A DNA stretch of 64,000 nucleotides from Hofstenia miamia (taxonomy: Eukaryota; Xenacoelomorpha; Acoela), in the NCBI GenBank assembly GCA_004352715.1, contig SCFE01000030.1, positions 515,498 through 579,497 of the forward strand, read 5' to 3'. The first letter of the stretch is position 1, and every line of letters starts with the position of its first letter. Under the pieces are notes generated by a model. The model was not told the origin of the DNA. It searched no databases and was given only the letters and a program-made list of their open reading frames with translations. The position numbers and the translations under genes are program-made. Shown here piece after piece: positions 10,761-22,216 of this stretch.

Positions 10761-12054
10761 CTGAAAAATTACTTTCTAAATACTGCTCTTCTACTAAACT
10801 TGAAAGGCTGCATTTTACTTGGAAATAGAAATGGTTCATATATTTAAAATTAGATAAACCAATTTATAAATATAGCTACATAGGGTTATCTAAGTGAGAC
10901 TTCATTAACAAGAAATTAATATTTTATGTGAATGTAATATAGATGTTTATTTGATACAGCTAATTATTAGAATATTTTTTAGTTTACAGAAGATTAATCG
11001 ACTCTGTCTTACAGAAGACATTATATGTGAATTTCCTTTTAGATTTCGATGGGATAAACCACATTTATTCCCATTGAATTTTGTAACAACCCGTCCCATG
11101 ACAATGTCACATAGCATATCCTGGTTACATTGTCCCTATTGTCCAGCAGCACGACTTCCATTTTGCCTAAAAACACAAAAGTGCTTAACAAAATTCTGAA
11201 ATATGTGGTCCCAGATTCTTCAAAGATGACCCCAGTACCACCGAGATATTTCCCGTTACAGACGCATCTGATTCTGTTAATATAAGCAGTGGTTTGATTA
11301 TCTTCGTTGAGAAATGATGAATGTTGTTTTTGTCTACTTGCTTACTTCTTCTATTTTTCTTATAGTATTTTTTTCAAAGTTTTGGGGCCACACTAATGAA
11401 TCGATCGTGATCCTCATTCCATTTGAAGGATCTAGTTATATTCAGATAGCCCTTAGATCAGTGACAGGCTGAGGGTTAACCGGCTGGAAATGGTCTATTT
11501 GGGAACCTTCGACTAGGGGAAAGGTGCTGAAAAACATGTTTGAGACTCCATTGAGCGACCAATATTGGTCCTATCGTGTAATGGCTCATAAAATTGACAA
11601 GAGCAAATCTAGATCTATTTGAAACTATTCCCAGCTTTTTAAATATAGTCAACCTACGTCTTTCATACTATTACTCAAAAACGACGTTTCAGAGGCTATT
11701 TAGACCACAATACGTTACAAATAGGCAGAAAACATCTCATTAAGGACTTTTAGATTATATACGATAGGATATAATGCGTTAGAACACCTACAGGGAGACA
11801 TAGATTCTGAAAATTCGATTTTTTAGAGAAATGGGGTCAAAAATGTAAAAATTCTTAAGATATTAATGGTAAAATAGTTTCAATAGACAAATAAATGTTC
11901 CTGTATCATCACTGATAGAAATAGAAGACCTATTTTAAGAATTTTTGGTCGAAGCTAGGTTTGCAAAGATCATCATTCCTTAGCAAGCCTAACCATTACC
12001 TTCCGGATATATCTCCAAAAGTCCCAGAGGTTGGACTTTAGCACATGTATTTTA
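10761..12054. other. intron 5 sequence, no gene seen
   Basis: HECTD2-like intron between exons 5 and 6. Short open frames near 10951-11199 have no recognisable homology. Confidence 0.4.
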
Positions 12055-12351
12055 TTATTTTTATTCCTGCATAAGTTTTGGGTAGTGTGGAAGCTCTATA
12101 TTTAGAAAATGGTTAATAATGACCTTAGCAGATCAATGATGACCTTTGCAAATAAACGCAAAAACTCTATCAACAAGGGTAATAGTTTGCCANNNNNNNN
12201 NNNNNNNNNNNNNTATTATTTTTATTCCTGCATAAGTTTTGGGTAGTGTGGAAGCTCTATATTTAGAAAATGGTTAATAATGACCTTAGCAGATCAATGA
12301 TGACCTTTGCAAATAAACGCAAAAACTCTATCAACAAGGGTAATAGTTTGC
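12055..12351. repeat. 138-bp identical sequence on both sides of a 21-N gap
   Basis: 12055-12192 is repeated without visible change at 12214-12351, separated only by Ns (12193-12213). This looks like two overlapping contig ends that were not merged, not a biological tandem repeat. Confidence 0.85.
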
Positions 12352-12925
12352 CAGAGTTAGTTGACCGGCAAAATAGGTGGCAAAACAATGATAGCGCAAT
12401 CAGCAAATTTGCGAAACTACCTTAAAAATTTTTCTGTCAACTCCAAATCAAGTGGTGTACTTGTGGCTATGCACGTTCGTTTCTGCTTGATTATTTGTGT
12501 AAAATAATGGTTAAGACAAAATTGTTAAAATAATAGTCATAGACTTGTTGAACGCATATCTCGAGAATTTGACCAATGAAATCAATCACAACACATCTAC
12601 CGAAGTTGTAAGCGAGCCGGGCAAGCCAGAAGGCCCGGGATTCGTTAGTTTTAGATGTTTGTTCTATAAAAACTTTGAATATTTCTATCAGAGGTTTGAG
12701 GTATATGGTATTTTTGAACACTTAGAAAAATGTACTTTATACCAGACTTGGATTGGCTCACTTGCCTGTCTGTAAATTGGTAGGGGCTCCTGGCAGATTA
12801 TCCATACATCAAGACATGAGGACTAAATAACATTGAAAACAAATATTTTCTTAATCGAATTTTTTATAAAGTAATATGTGAGCATCAAATTTGAATTTAC
12901 ATTTGCGGAATTAGTCATTTTAAGA
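12352..12925. other. intron 5 sequence, no gene seen
   Basis: A small GC-rich patch (12608-12640) interrupts AT-rich DNA. I could not assign it to an element. Confidence 0.35.
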
Positions 12926-13307
12926 CAGAGATGGATATGGACCGGACTTTGGTCGATGAATTGGAAAAAATGGAAAAAACATATTTTTGAGCAGCAGTGC
13001 ACGAAGTCAACTAAAAGGCAGTGAACTTTGTATAATGTATGAACAATGTGTTGAAAAATAGAATTAATATTTTAAAATTTCACGTTTGTATCATGTACTC
13101 TTCTAAAAGTTTTTCAATTTCAGTTTGTAGATTTTATAATAATTTTCTAACATAGCAAACTTAAATTTAGCAAACCTAAAATGTACAGATATTCTTTAGT
13201 AAGAATCATAAATGTGCCGAATTGGCATTAATTTAAATTGGTCTAGTTTAAAGTTTTGTGGGGCAGACCAGGCTTGGGCCTAAATTTTCGGTCTATATCC
13301 ATATCTG
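12926..13307. mobile_element. hAT-type MITE with CAGAGATGGATATGG ends
   Basis: The left end CAGAGATGGATATGGACCG pairs with the reverse complement of the right end (CAGATATGGATATAGACCG). The flanks are TTTTAAGA (12918-12925) and TTTTAAAGA (13308-13316), an 8-bp target duplication with one inserted base. No coding capacity; 382 bp. It lies in HECTD2-like intron 5. Confidence 0.8.
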
Positions 13308-13915
13308 TTTTAAAGATAAGTGAATTATGGAAATTTCTTAAATTTCATTTGTAGTTATTCTTTGATGGTACTTATATACACATTTTAAAAAATGACAATT
13401 TTAAAAAATATTGCAGAGCCCTCCCTTTTTCGTAGTATTTAACAGTTTAATTGTGAGAACTAAAAATCGCAGTCAAGCGGTCCCAAAACTGCAGGCAAAA
13501 ATAATAAGGAAATGTTCAGGCAGTGGAAAAAATTTCGGAGAGATTTCATCCCTGAAATCTAAATGCCAAATCTCATCGATTTTACATTAGTAATTTAAAA
13601 GGTATTAATTTAGAATTGTTGGGCCTTTTAGGGGTGTTTTCAGTGCTCCTAAATTATTGAAAATTGGATCAATGAATCCGAATTCATGCAATAAGTTAAT
13701 TATTTTTTCATAATCTGATAATCGATTTTCTCAGAAAGTCATTTAATATAAAAACCGCAGCATCCTTTAACTCAATGCAATTAAATAAGGGCTGATGGAT
13801 GGGTATGAGCTAGCATCTGGGCACAAAATTTGCATGTTGATTGGAAGCCTATAAACTTTGCTTATTATTAGCCAAAGCTGATATTAAACAAAACATGCAA
13901 AATCATCTTAACTAC
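13308..13915. other. intron 5 sequence, no feature seen
   Basis: AT-rich, many stops in all frames. No element ends were recognised. Confidence 0.4.
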
Positions 13916-14035
13916 CTGAAGTAGAATGAAATATACTCGAACGGTGTCTGTAGTAGCTTTTTTAGGTTCTGGTGCATCTAGTAGACAATTTACCAGATTC
14001 TTCAGTACTATCTTTTCGATGTTTACCTCTCTAGG
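13916..14035 (-). CDS. HECTD2: HECTD2-like E3 ligase, exon 5
   Basis: Acceptor TATTTTAG, donor TTCAG/GTAGTT, exactly 40 codons in phase 0 at both ends. It encodes EKIVLKNLVNCLLDAPEPKK and TVRVYFILLQ. The alternation of VLK-x2-(I/V)N-LL and the YFILLQ ending agree with HECTD2 just before the segment in exon 6. Confidence 0.9.
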
Positions 14036-14329
14036 CTAAAATAACTCTTAATAGTTAAATTGATTTCGGAAGCGTGTGCAAGTGTAACACCTACTTTGTA
14101 GAGAATAAATTAAGTTTGTGCAGAATGTGCTATTATAAAACGAAATATCCAATTACACTTCGAACACAATAGAAGTACTTTTGAAATACAAATGATGTCA
14201 AACGTGCCCTTAAAACAAGAACTTTCTTGATTTATTCTTTCTTATTAAAAATTCCAATATATTTAATTTCTAATTCATGCTGCCTACCCAATTTCCAGTG
14301 TCCAATACGTTCAAATTAGCAAGTATATT

Positions 14330-14482
14330 ATTATTTCTCTTTTTCTCAAAACTTCAAGTTGCAAAGTACAATCTATCAACATCTCCAGTTAAGTTGAATG
14401 CTCTCTCTGCTGCTAGTAACTTCTTGATCTCCTCGTCTAGCTCCATTAGTTCTCTCTCTCTCTCTTCCCACTAAATTTTCCC
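14330..14482 (-). mobile_element. fragment of the R2/R4-like LINE
   Basis: The plus sequence from AACATCTCCAGTTAAGTTGA through the CTCTCTCTGCTGCTAGTA stretch closely matches 43665-43735 of the R2/R4-like LINE. In minus-strand translation it gives LLAAERAFNLTGDVDRLY. Only the region around the RT C-terminus is present. Confidence 0.65.
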
Positions 14483-14931
14483 TTTGTGTAGCCTGTTCAT
14501 CTCTTTCTTAGAATGTGTTCAACACATATATACACACACAAAGCTATTATTATCATATTTTATATTTATTTTGTATTTTGATTGTATCTTTTGGCATATA
14601 AATTTCCTTTAACTCTTATTATTAATATTAAATTTGATGCTTGCTTCCCAAAAATTCAAAATAACTCATGTAGAACTAATTCATTAACTTGTCTTAAGTC
14701 AATATAATTACTGCGTACTTCTTATTCAAAATCCCACATTGCAAAAACGTTCATCACTATCAAACATTTTTAACTGGCCATTTAAGCACTTTATTATGTT
14801 GATAAACGTGAATCCACAAAACAACGAAAGTCATTATATGATATCTCAATATACTTAATGCATGGTTAAATTGTGCTTTAAGCTGTTCTATAATTAATAA
14901 TGGTTTTATGAAATTCATGTTTTGTTGGCAT

Positions 14932-14980
<49 letters not shown>

Positions 14981-15033
14981 TAGCAAAAATTTGCTTTGAT
15001 TCGTATTATTAACATAACTAATAGTATAATTAC
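14483..15033. other. intron 4 with (TA)n at 14933-14978
   Basis: Apart from an uninterrupted TA array of about 46 bp, no feature was recognised. Confidence 0.6.
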
Positions 15034-15117
15034 CACTTTTAACAACAATTCATTAAAGGTAGTCAGCTTCTCAAGTTCAATATTGTGAGTATCATCCTTC
15101 ACATTGTCTTGTGAAAT
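15034..15117 (-). CDS. HECTD2: HECTD2-like E3 ligase, exon 4
   Basis: Acceptor GCATTTTCTTAG, donor AAAGTG/GTAATT, 28 codons, phase 0 at both ends. It encodes ISQDNVKDDTHNIELEKL then TTFNELLLKV. The ending lines up with the VYDTLLNTPQ region of HECTD2, continuing into exon 5 (PREVN). Confidence 0.8.
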
Positions 15118-17019
15118 CTAAGAAAATGCAGTTTAGATGAATGATATTTTACAGCAAGCAATAAATTTTTAATTTCATTTTATTAAAATATAGCAGATGT
15201 CTACAGTTCAACGTCCAGAACACACGATGAAATTATTTTCTCTGCAATATCTTTTATTAAATGTTCGTCAACACCGGTGTAAAATCAAACCTAGGTTAAA
15301 TGATCCAATTGCATCAAATGGTTTAAGGAATGAAATTTTAGTTTTGATGCTACCAAATGTATGTATCATTGTGAAGTTTTGAAATGCTTGCGTGATATCT
15401 AGCAAATTGGAATAATATGATATCACACCAATGCATATTGCAAAAAAGGTGAAATATAGCAACGTAAATCAATATCATTTAAATATATATATATANNNNN
15501 NNNNNNNNNNNNNNNNNNNNNNNNNNNNNNNNNNNNNNNNNNNNNNNNNNNNNNNNNNNNNNNNNNNNNNNNNNNNNNNNNNNNNNNNNNNNNNNNNNNN
15601 TATATATATATATATATATAGTTATTTATTTCAATATATATATATATATAAACTCAAATACGTTAGTATATCACAATTAATTTTGTAATGACAAATGGTA
15701 TGAAAGGATGCTAGAATGCAGCATACCGAAAAGACTGCAGAACTTAGCAGTGAAAAAATATTTGTACATTTAGTTTTCTCAATTCATATTTCAAGAGTAA
15801 CTAAAAATCAATAGTAGCACGAAGTTACTCTCCCTTGAATTTTTTTTACACTCGTGGTTTCAATATTTTAAGATGACCGACAAGTCAGTGGCTTCAAAAA
15901 TTGATGCTAAAGGATGAGAAAACTTAAGCATCTTTTTGTAAACAAACACTTGCATGTCATGCCACACTAATTTTTTTAAAAACATTTGAACGAAATTAAA
16001 AAAATGAAGCACAAATTATAAGTTTGAAATAAATATGGCGACTTTCTCTAAATGTTTTGTCATGGCTTTATCTCTAGAACGCCTTAGTTTAGGCCGACAT
16101 AAAGCATGAAGTTTTTTTAATTATTTTTGCTCAAAATGCAAATGTAAGAAATTCAATCTTGAAAAAACATTGTAGCTACAATATAGCACAAAATCAGTCA
16201 CATTTGTTCAAATGTTTATCGTTTTTAAAAGCAGAAGTCCTCTTCAAGGAATCGAAAAAGTGTTCCCTATACAGCCGAAATGGTTTTGAAATTCTCCAAA
16301 CGACGCGAGTGGACAAACATCATTTGCGTGGTTACACATGCTGAATACATGCTCTCTGTAGAATTACAAAATAAGCTATTTTTAATGATTTTAATTTCTG
16401 TTTTTATTCGACTTCTAAGCTGTTGCATACCAAAATTCCGCATTCATCGGCATCGAATAATTTTTAAAAAATCAAGCTAGATTACCGTGCAACTATGTCC
16501 ATCCTTGTTTATTTTGGTTCTTTTTCTGTTATTTGTGTTACCGGTTAGTAACAGCTATTAAGACAAATTTACAAATTAGTCGATGAATGCAAAATTACCG
16601 TCATAGCAAAACAAAAATCGAAAATTTTCATCAACCATCTCAATGATTTCTGAGCTTATTGTTTTGAATAATTCCCGTACCCTAATGTTTTAAATTCGCG
16701 ATTATACACATACGAATATTCATCTAAAAAAATTCTCCTGAAAATTAATGAGCTTCCTTAATTAATATTTAGGAGGGTTGGCTTTGAAATTCAGATTTAA
16801 TGTGTCCTCTTGGCGTGGCCAAACTACAAACAAAACATGGAAAGCAAAATGTACAATAAATTTCCTTTACATACAAACCACAAAAGAAATTCTAGCAGTG
16901 ATTTTTAAGAAATTTGACGCCAATATGATAAGCTTTTTGGTTGTGAGTTTCTTCTTTTTTGAATGATTGCATAAAACATAATTTAGGCCATTATGTGTGT
17001 GGTTTGTAAGACATTGTAC
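15118..17019. other. intron 3 (part): TA arrays, gap, no gene
   Basis: Contains (TA)n at 15484-15495, an N gap at 15496-15600, and further TA runs at 15601-15620 and 15634-15651. A possible exon at 15302-15396 was considered and dropped because its phase does not fit. The open frames near 16159-16480 show no homology I recognise. Confidence 0.5.
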
Positions 17020-18434
17020 CATAGGCGGCTCGTACGTGTAAGCAAGGCAAGCAGTGCTTGCCCAATATTTTTTGATAAATATATTTCATTCTTAATTGCA
17101 TGAATTTATACCCATATACTTGAACAAATCGTAAATTATTAGTTTTGCTTTAAAACAACATTAAAAAATAAAGAATTAAAACCAATTGAATTAGGAAATA
17201 ATTCATTATGATTTGCTTTAAAAAAAATAAATGATTGCGCCACAGCAAGCAAATGCCTTAGTGCTGTACCTACGCTCGCTCAAACAATTAAACTAGATCC
17301 GTTTTCTTAAACTCATCTCGCGAAGATTTAGCTAGCAAAGCAAGCAGTCGGTCATTGCTTCACATTGAAATATTTCCGTTGCAAGGCTACGTGATTGGTA
17401 GCAAGAAAAATTACGAAACACGTCACATCGCCAAATATCTCTGTGGTTAACCGTGCGATTTTATCAAAATGAGACAGATCACGCGTGACCAATCACATAG
17501 TCTAACTGTAGCCTAAAGAGAACCACGCGAAATATTTTAATTCCATACAATAACCCAAAAGTAAACATAATATTTATTATTTAAATCAATCAGAAACATT
17601 TTTACATTCAAGCACTACCAGAAACAGAAATATATTTGAGCAAGGCTTCTATCTGGTATATAGTTTTTTCACATTTTTTACCTCACAGATTCCTTGTATA
17701 ATATTCTTTCAGTTTACAGAAATTAGAAAATTTATAACAATTGTGAATCAAAGACGAATTTTTTCTACGAATGTGCCACCAATTCATTCAAAAAATCAAA
17801 TATAACGTGGATATTTTAAGGTGATATATATGGAAATAAATTTAAAAAANNNNNNNNNNNNNNNNNNNNNNNNNNNNNNNNNNNNNNNNNNNNNNNNNNN
17901 NNNNNNNNNNNNNNNNNNNNNNNNNNNNNNNNNNNNNNNNNNNNNNNNNNNNNNNNNNNNNNNNNNNNNNNNNNNNNNNNNNNNNNNNNNNNNNNNNNNN
18001 NNNNNNNNNNNNNNNNNNNNNNNNNNNNNNNNNNNNNNNNNNNNNNNNNNNNNNNNNNNNNNNNNNNNNNNNNNNNNNNNNNNNNNNNNNNNNNNNNNNN
18101 NNNNNNNNNNNNNNNNNNNNNNNNNNNNNNNNNNNNNNNNNNNNNNNNNNNNNNNNNNNNNNNNNNNNNNNNNNNNNCTGTTTAAAGAAATTTTTAACAA
18201 ATGCAAGAATAACTGATTAGAGGAGAAAAAACTACAGAAATCATTAGTAATTTTTTTTTGAAAATGATTTATTTAAAGAACTTATTTCAATAATAATATT
18301 ACAGATACAATTCTGAGAAAACTCGCCTTGGGGATTTTACATATAAATAAATTCTTCATGATTTTTATTTACACTGTTTTGGTTAATTAAAAAATATTTG
18401 CTTGCCTAACTTTTGCATGCACGAGCCGCCACTG
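17020..18434. mobile_element. non-autonomous hAT-like element with GGCGGCTCGT ends
   Basis: The left end CATAGGCGGCTCGTACGTG and the reverse complement of the right end (CAGTGGCGGCTCGTGCATGC) form inverted termini of a type common in hAT elements. The flanks CATTGTAC (17012-17019) and CATTGTAA (18435-18442) are an 8-bp target duplication with one change. The interior has no transposase frame and contains a 328-N gap (17850-18177) and a nested MITE. It lies in HECTD2-like intron 3. Confidence 0.8.
17385..17513. mobile_element. PIF/Harbinger-like MITE nested in the hAT element
   Basis: It begins GGCTACGTGATTGGTAGC and ends ACCAATCACATAGTCTAACT then GTAGCC, followed by TAA and preceded by CAA. 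The ends are inverted copies of each other apart from a missing GGTTAGACTA at the left. It is the same family as 1760-1844 and 51771-51995. Confidence 0.65.
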
Positions 18435-18624
18435 CATTGTAAACTTGCCTATGAAGACCTGCTCTTAAAGTCAGTTAGCGTTACTATGTGAGGACGCACT
18501 TATGATGGTGCCACTTGTCATTATCGTGTATATATATTTTACGTTCATTTTAATAAACTAACAGAATTCTTATTATTCTTAATACAACATGCTTCAATAT
18601 GTGAAGCAGAGAGTGAGGGTATGT

Positions 18625-18974
18625 CTTCAGCACGGGCCCGAACCAGACCCGATCAGAATATTCACTACTCGAACTCGACCCGACCTGAAAGTGTACTACC
18701 CGAAACCCACCCGAAACATAGATATTAACTTATTAGTTGTTTAACATATTGAATTTATATCTAATCAAATGATAAAAACATCAATCATTTTCTGATAACC
18801 AAAGCATGTCACATGATTGCCAGTACGTAATGTCTTGGATATTTTTGAGATGAAGTGTTGATTAACACCAGTACAATTTTGATCAAACAATATCATTTTT
18901 GCTGAGAGTAACCGAACCCTATTCGATCCGAAACTCGAAATTGGGTCGGGTTTAATCGGATACCCGAAGACACT
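18625..18974. mobile_element. CCCGA-rich inverted-repeat element
   Basis: The left end TCTTCAGCACGGGCCCGAAC, continuing with ACCCGA units, is mirrored by the right end with GGGTCGGGT and ATACCCGAAGACA. CCCGA/GGGTC units cluster at both ends around an AT-rich centre, as in some hAT-type MITEs. No clear target duplication. Confidence 0.5.
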
Positions 18975-19390
18975 TTTTACTGTGTAGCAGAAAAGTGAGT
19001 GTTTGCACCAATATCTAACAACTTTTTTGAGGCTAAAGGATTTCGAAAAAAAATGTACCATTTGATAAACAAAGAAATGTTAGATGCTGTAGTGAATTAA
19101 AAAATATTTACTATAAAGAACTTAAAAAATTGAAAAGAAGAATTTTTTGAAATGCTGTGCACTGTTGAAATGTTCTTATACTGTGAACACTTAGTGAAAT
19201 TTCAATTAATAGTCTCCTTTCTAAATCAACTTGATGCCAATATCCCTTTGATTTTGTACAAGATTGATATTATTTAAGTTGAATTACATGCAACTTTACG
19301 AATTAATACATTCAATAAGTATAAGAATACAATAATCCGCTTGTTTTAAAATAAGGAAATATCATAGATGTTCTTAGTTAAACTCCTTAC
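18975..19390. other. intron 3 sequence, no feature seen
   Basis: AT-rich. No exon or element signature. Confidence 0.4.
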
Positions 19391-19493
19391 CTTAAATGTT
19401 AAATATATGTCTTTCAATGATGCGAATACATTGTTAATATACTTTATCATCTTTGAAAAATCCTTTTTATCTTTGCATTTAGCGTAAATTCTC
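19391..19493 (-). CDS. HECTD2: HECTD2-like E3 ligase, exon 3
   Basis: Acceptor CAATTTAG, donor TTTAAG/GTAAGG, 103 nt, completing the AG left by exon 2 and ending in phase 0. It encodes KDKKDFSKMIKYINNVF and SLKDIYLTFK, which resembles the KDFQEDVEKVK...FYLTTF part of HECTD2 but lacks some residues found in vertebrates. The strong donor and the phase fit on both sides support it. Confidence 0.75.
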
Positions 19494-19854
19494 CTAAATT
19501 GAATTAATGACAATAATGTCTGTTCGTATTAGTAATTTTTGTATTTTGGATAAAATACGAAAATACGGTGCGTGTACGCCCAAACTAATTGAGACCATTC
19601 AATACATTTTGAAAATGTAAATGAAGCCCTCTTCTTAGGTCGCAGGATACAATAGATGCTCTAAAATTTTTGAACCTCTGAAAAGGCATTACTTGAAATT
19701 TTAGTGTTTTTTTAGTAAATTTACTTTATACTGTAAACAATATTTTAGTAAATACTGAACATGTCCATATTAATCCAATGTGTGCAGTTTTGACACATAT
19801 GCACAACAATTTTAGCTTAGTTGTTATTTGTTCAAATTTGAATGTTAGTAAAAC

Positions 19855-20141
19855 CTGATTTCATTGCCTGCTTTTTTCTGTTTTATATTCGGGAATTCTT
19901 CTGAAGATTGTTCAGTTTCTAAGGGTTGTGAAGCCCCTGGTACAATTGGCGGCAGTATGGTGGCTGTGTTGAAAGCGGTTCTTTTGATAATATCTGGTGA
20001 GCAAAGAGCACGAGGAAGAGGATCCTTTTTCCCACTTTTACATCGCGGTGATAGTCCTACTACTGGACTTCTTACATTCCCATCAAATGAAGGCAACGAT
20101 CGAGATAGCGAATCACTTGGTAAAGAAGTACTTGTAGGTTG
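19855..20141 (-). CDS. HECTD2: HECTD2-like E3 ligase, exon 2 (disordered N-terminal region)
   Basis: Acceptor ATATTTAG, donor ATCAG/GTTTTA, 287 nt, phase 0 in and 2 out. The product is rich in Ser, Pro, Lys and Thr (for example SLPSDSLSRSLPSFDGN, ILPPIVPGASQPLETEQ, SEEFPNIKQKK). HECTD2 proteins carry such an unstructured N-terminal region with PNIK- and LP-type short motifs. It is assigned to the gene by position, strand and phase rather than by alignment. Confidence 0.7.
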
Positions 20142-20412
20142 CTAAATATCCCTTGATTTCAAATTTTAGATGTGGGAGTCATTCAAAAAGGGCATCATTA
20201 TATTAAGACATCTAGAAGATGTAACAAGTGTATTTTTTAAAAATTCACTCCATGTTAAATTTACATTTGGCAGTTTTTCTTTATCCTACCACTAAGACTT
20301 AATGATTGTATACACTTAAGCCAAATTAAATGTAATTTAAGGCCAAATTATATTTCTGTAGACATTGGCATCATATTAATTAAACCAGTACTAACTTTTT
20401 TTTGAATCAATA

Positions 20413-21345
20413 TACAGTTGCACGAAAAACATATGAACTCTTTCAGATTAAATGAATTTCTGCATAAATTGGGCACCACTTTTGATAAAGAAAAACAATG
20501 CTGCACGTTTGAAGTTTAACTAAGAGCGCCTCTATTTTTCACAGCACTATTGGCAAAATATTTTTGTGACCAGATAAAACAATAAAATTAAGTTGTTTGG
20601 AAGCAACACACAACGCTATGTAAGGAGAAAAAATGGCCCAGCACACCAACATCGAAATCACATGCTACTGCTAAATATGGTTTAGGGCATAAAGGTTTGG
20701 GACTGCTTTACTGGCTTAGGGCCTGGATGAATTGCTGTTATCAACAGAAAAATTCATTCACAAATTTACCAAAATATTTTGCATCAAAACCTAAAACATC
20801 TGTCCTCCAAGTGAAGCTCAACAGGGAATAGGTGATGCAATAGTACAACAGCCCAAAGCATAAAAGCATATTAGAAGCAGAATTGCTTAAGTAGAAGAAA
20901 ATTCTCTTGCTGGAGTGATCCAGTCAGAATCCTGACCTCAACCCTATTAAGATGCTGTGGTATAATCTCAAGAGCGTAGTCTACACCAGACATCTTAAGC
21001 ATATTTCTGAACTGAAATAGTTTTGTCAAGAGAAATGATCCCAAAATTCCTCCTGGGCGATGTGTAGGTCTGATCTAAACCAATAGGAAGCGTTTGGTTG
21101 GGGTTATTGCTGCTAAAGAAGAGTCAACCACTTATAAAATCCAAAGTTTAGAATACTTTTTCTACACTGCACTGTGAAGGTTTACATTTTGGATAGTCAA
21201 TAAAGCAATGAAAATGTATATTCTTTATGCAGTATTAGTTTAAGCAGAATGTGTTTGTCTAGTGTTGTGAATTGGAAGAAGCTCAGAACACATCTTATAT
21301 ATAGAAATCCAAGTAATCCCAAAGAGTTAACATACTTTCTGTACA
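20413..21345 (+). mobile_element. Tc1-like DNA transposon remnant, internally deleted
   Basis: The left end after a TA reads TACAGTTGCACGAAAAACAT, then AACTCTTTCAGATTA. The reverse complement of the right end reads TACAGAAAGTATGTTAAC, then TCTTTGGGATTA, a decayed Tc1-type inverted terminus with TA targets. In between, plus-strand frames give [32 protein letters not shown] and FCQEK, the C-terminal half of a Tc1 transposase including the third-acid region. The N-terminal DNA-binding half is gone and stops are frequent. It lies in HECTD2-like intron 1, antisense to the gene. Confidence 0.85.
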
Positions 21346-21801
21346 TATATTGCAAAAAATAAAGTAGTCAACGAGTTGCATGCGCAATTATTTTGATAGT
21401 ATGTGTACGAAATTTCATGTGGAGAAGTAATTGACAAAGTTAATGTAATCTATGAACGTTTACTGTTAATCTAGAATTAATCTATAAAAAGGAAAGAAAA
21501 CCTCAAAAATACTTGAATATTACCAATTTGAAATGTAATAATGCTAAAGTTGTAAATTGAAAGCAAACACTTCATAAATGTTTCAAATAAAACATCGATG
21601 TATAAATAAACAATGAATAGTCGCGATATTGAATGAAAAGAAGATATAAGTGCTAAGTTTTTCTTCATTAAAATATATGCATATGAAAACATGCATATTT
21701 GAAATTGAATTATTGCAACCCTTAAAGCTAAACTTTCAAAAAAATATTTACTTAAACATACTCATTGTTCTGTAATTTTTAACTTGCCTAAGCTACTGTA
21801 C
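21346..21801. other. intron 1 sequence, no feature seen
   Basis: AT-rich with no recognisable exon or repeat. Confidence 0.4.
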
Positions 21802-22169
21802 AGTATAAGTGCCTACGTTTATGTCCGAACGTGAGGAATCCGACAGTGAGCTGTGCAATGGAGGAAGCTTTTTCCAATAGAGTCCACCACCAGTGCTATC
21901 ACTGACATCGTTGTTTTGAGGTAGACTTAGGGGAGGTACAGGTGGCTGATTTTCTTCAATAGATACTTCATCATTAATTGGCATCAAGTCATATTCGTCA
22001 GGAGAATGAGATCCAAAATCTACTTCGCCCGGCATATCACTCGACGTGAAATCAGTTGTTGCCAAGCCACCCAGTGACATGAATGGATTTGAGAACTTCG
22101 AGTCATCCCACTCATCGGAAAGAGAGCCTATTGGACTCTCGCTCAATGCAGCGGATGCCATACAGGCTC
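21802..22169 (-). CDS. HECTD2: HECTD2-like E3 ligase, exon 1 of coding region
   Basis: Acceptor AATATTTTAG, donor TATACT/GTACAG. A possible start ATG lies at 22161-22159 (MASAALSESPIGSLSDEWDD), eight bases inside the exon; translation may instead enter from an upstream exon, since the acceptor is good. The product is acidic and Ser/Pro-rich (SHSPDEYDLMPINDEVS, PPVPPLSLPQNN). The exon ends in phase 0, fitting exon 2. From that ATG through exon 9 the coding length is 1437 nt, 479 codons. A TA array lies just upstream (22196-22216). Confidence 0.65.
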
Positions 22170-22216
22170 CTAAAATATTGCCATTGTAATGTATAATATA
22201 TATATATATATATATA

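Noticed and set aside
15302-15396. Minus-strand open stretch with plausible splice sites between HECTD2-like exons 3 and 4
   Set aside because: Its phases fit neither neighbour, while exons 3 and 4 join directly in phase 0. The resemblance to HECTD2 is weak.
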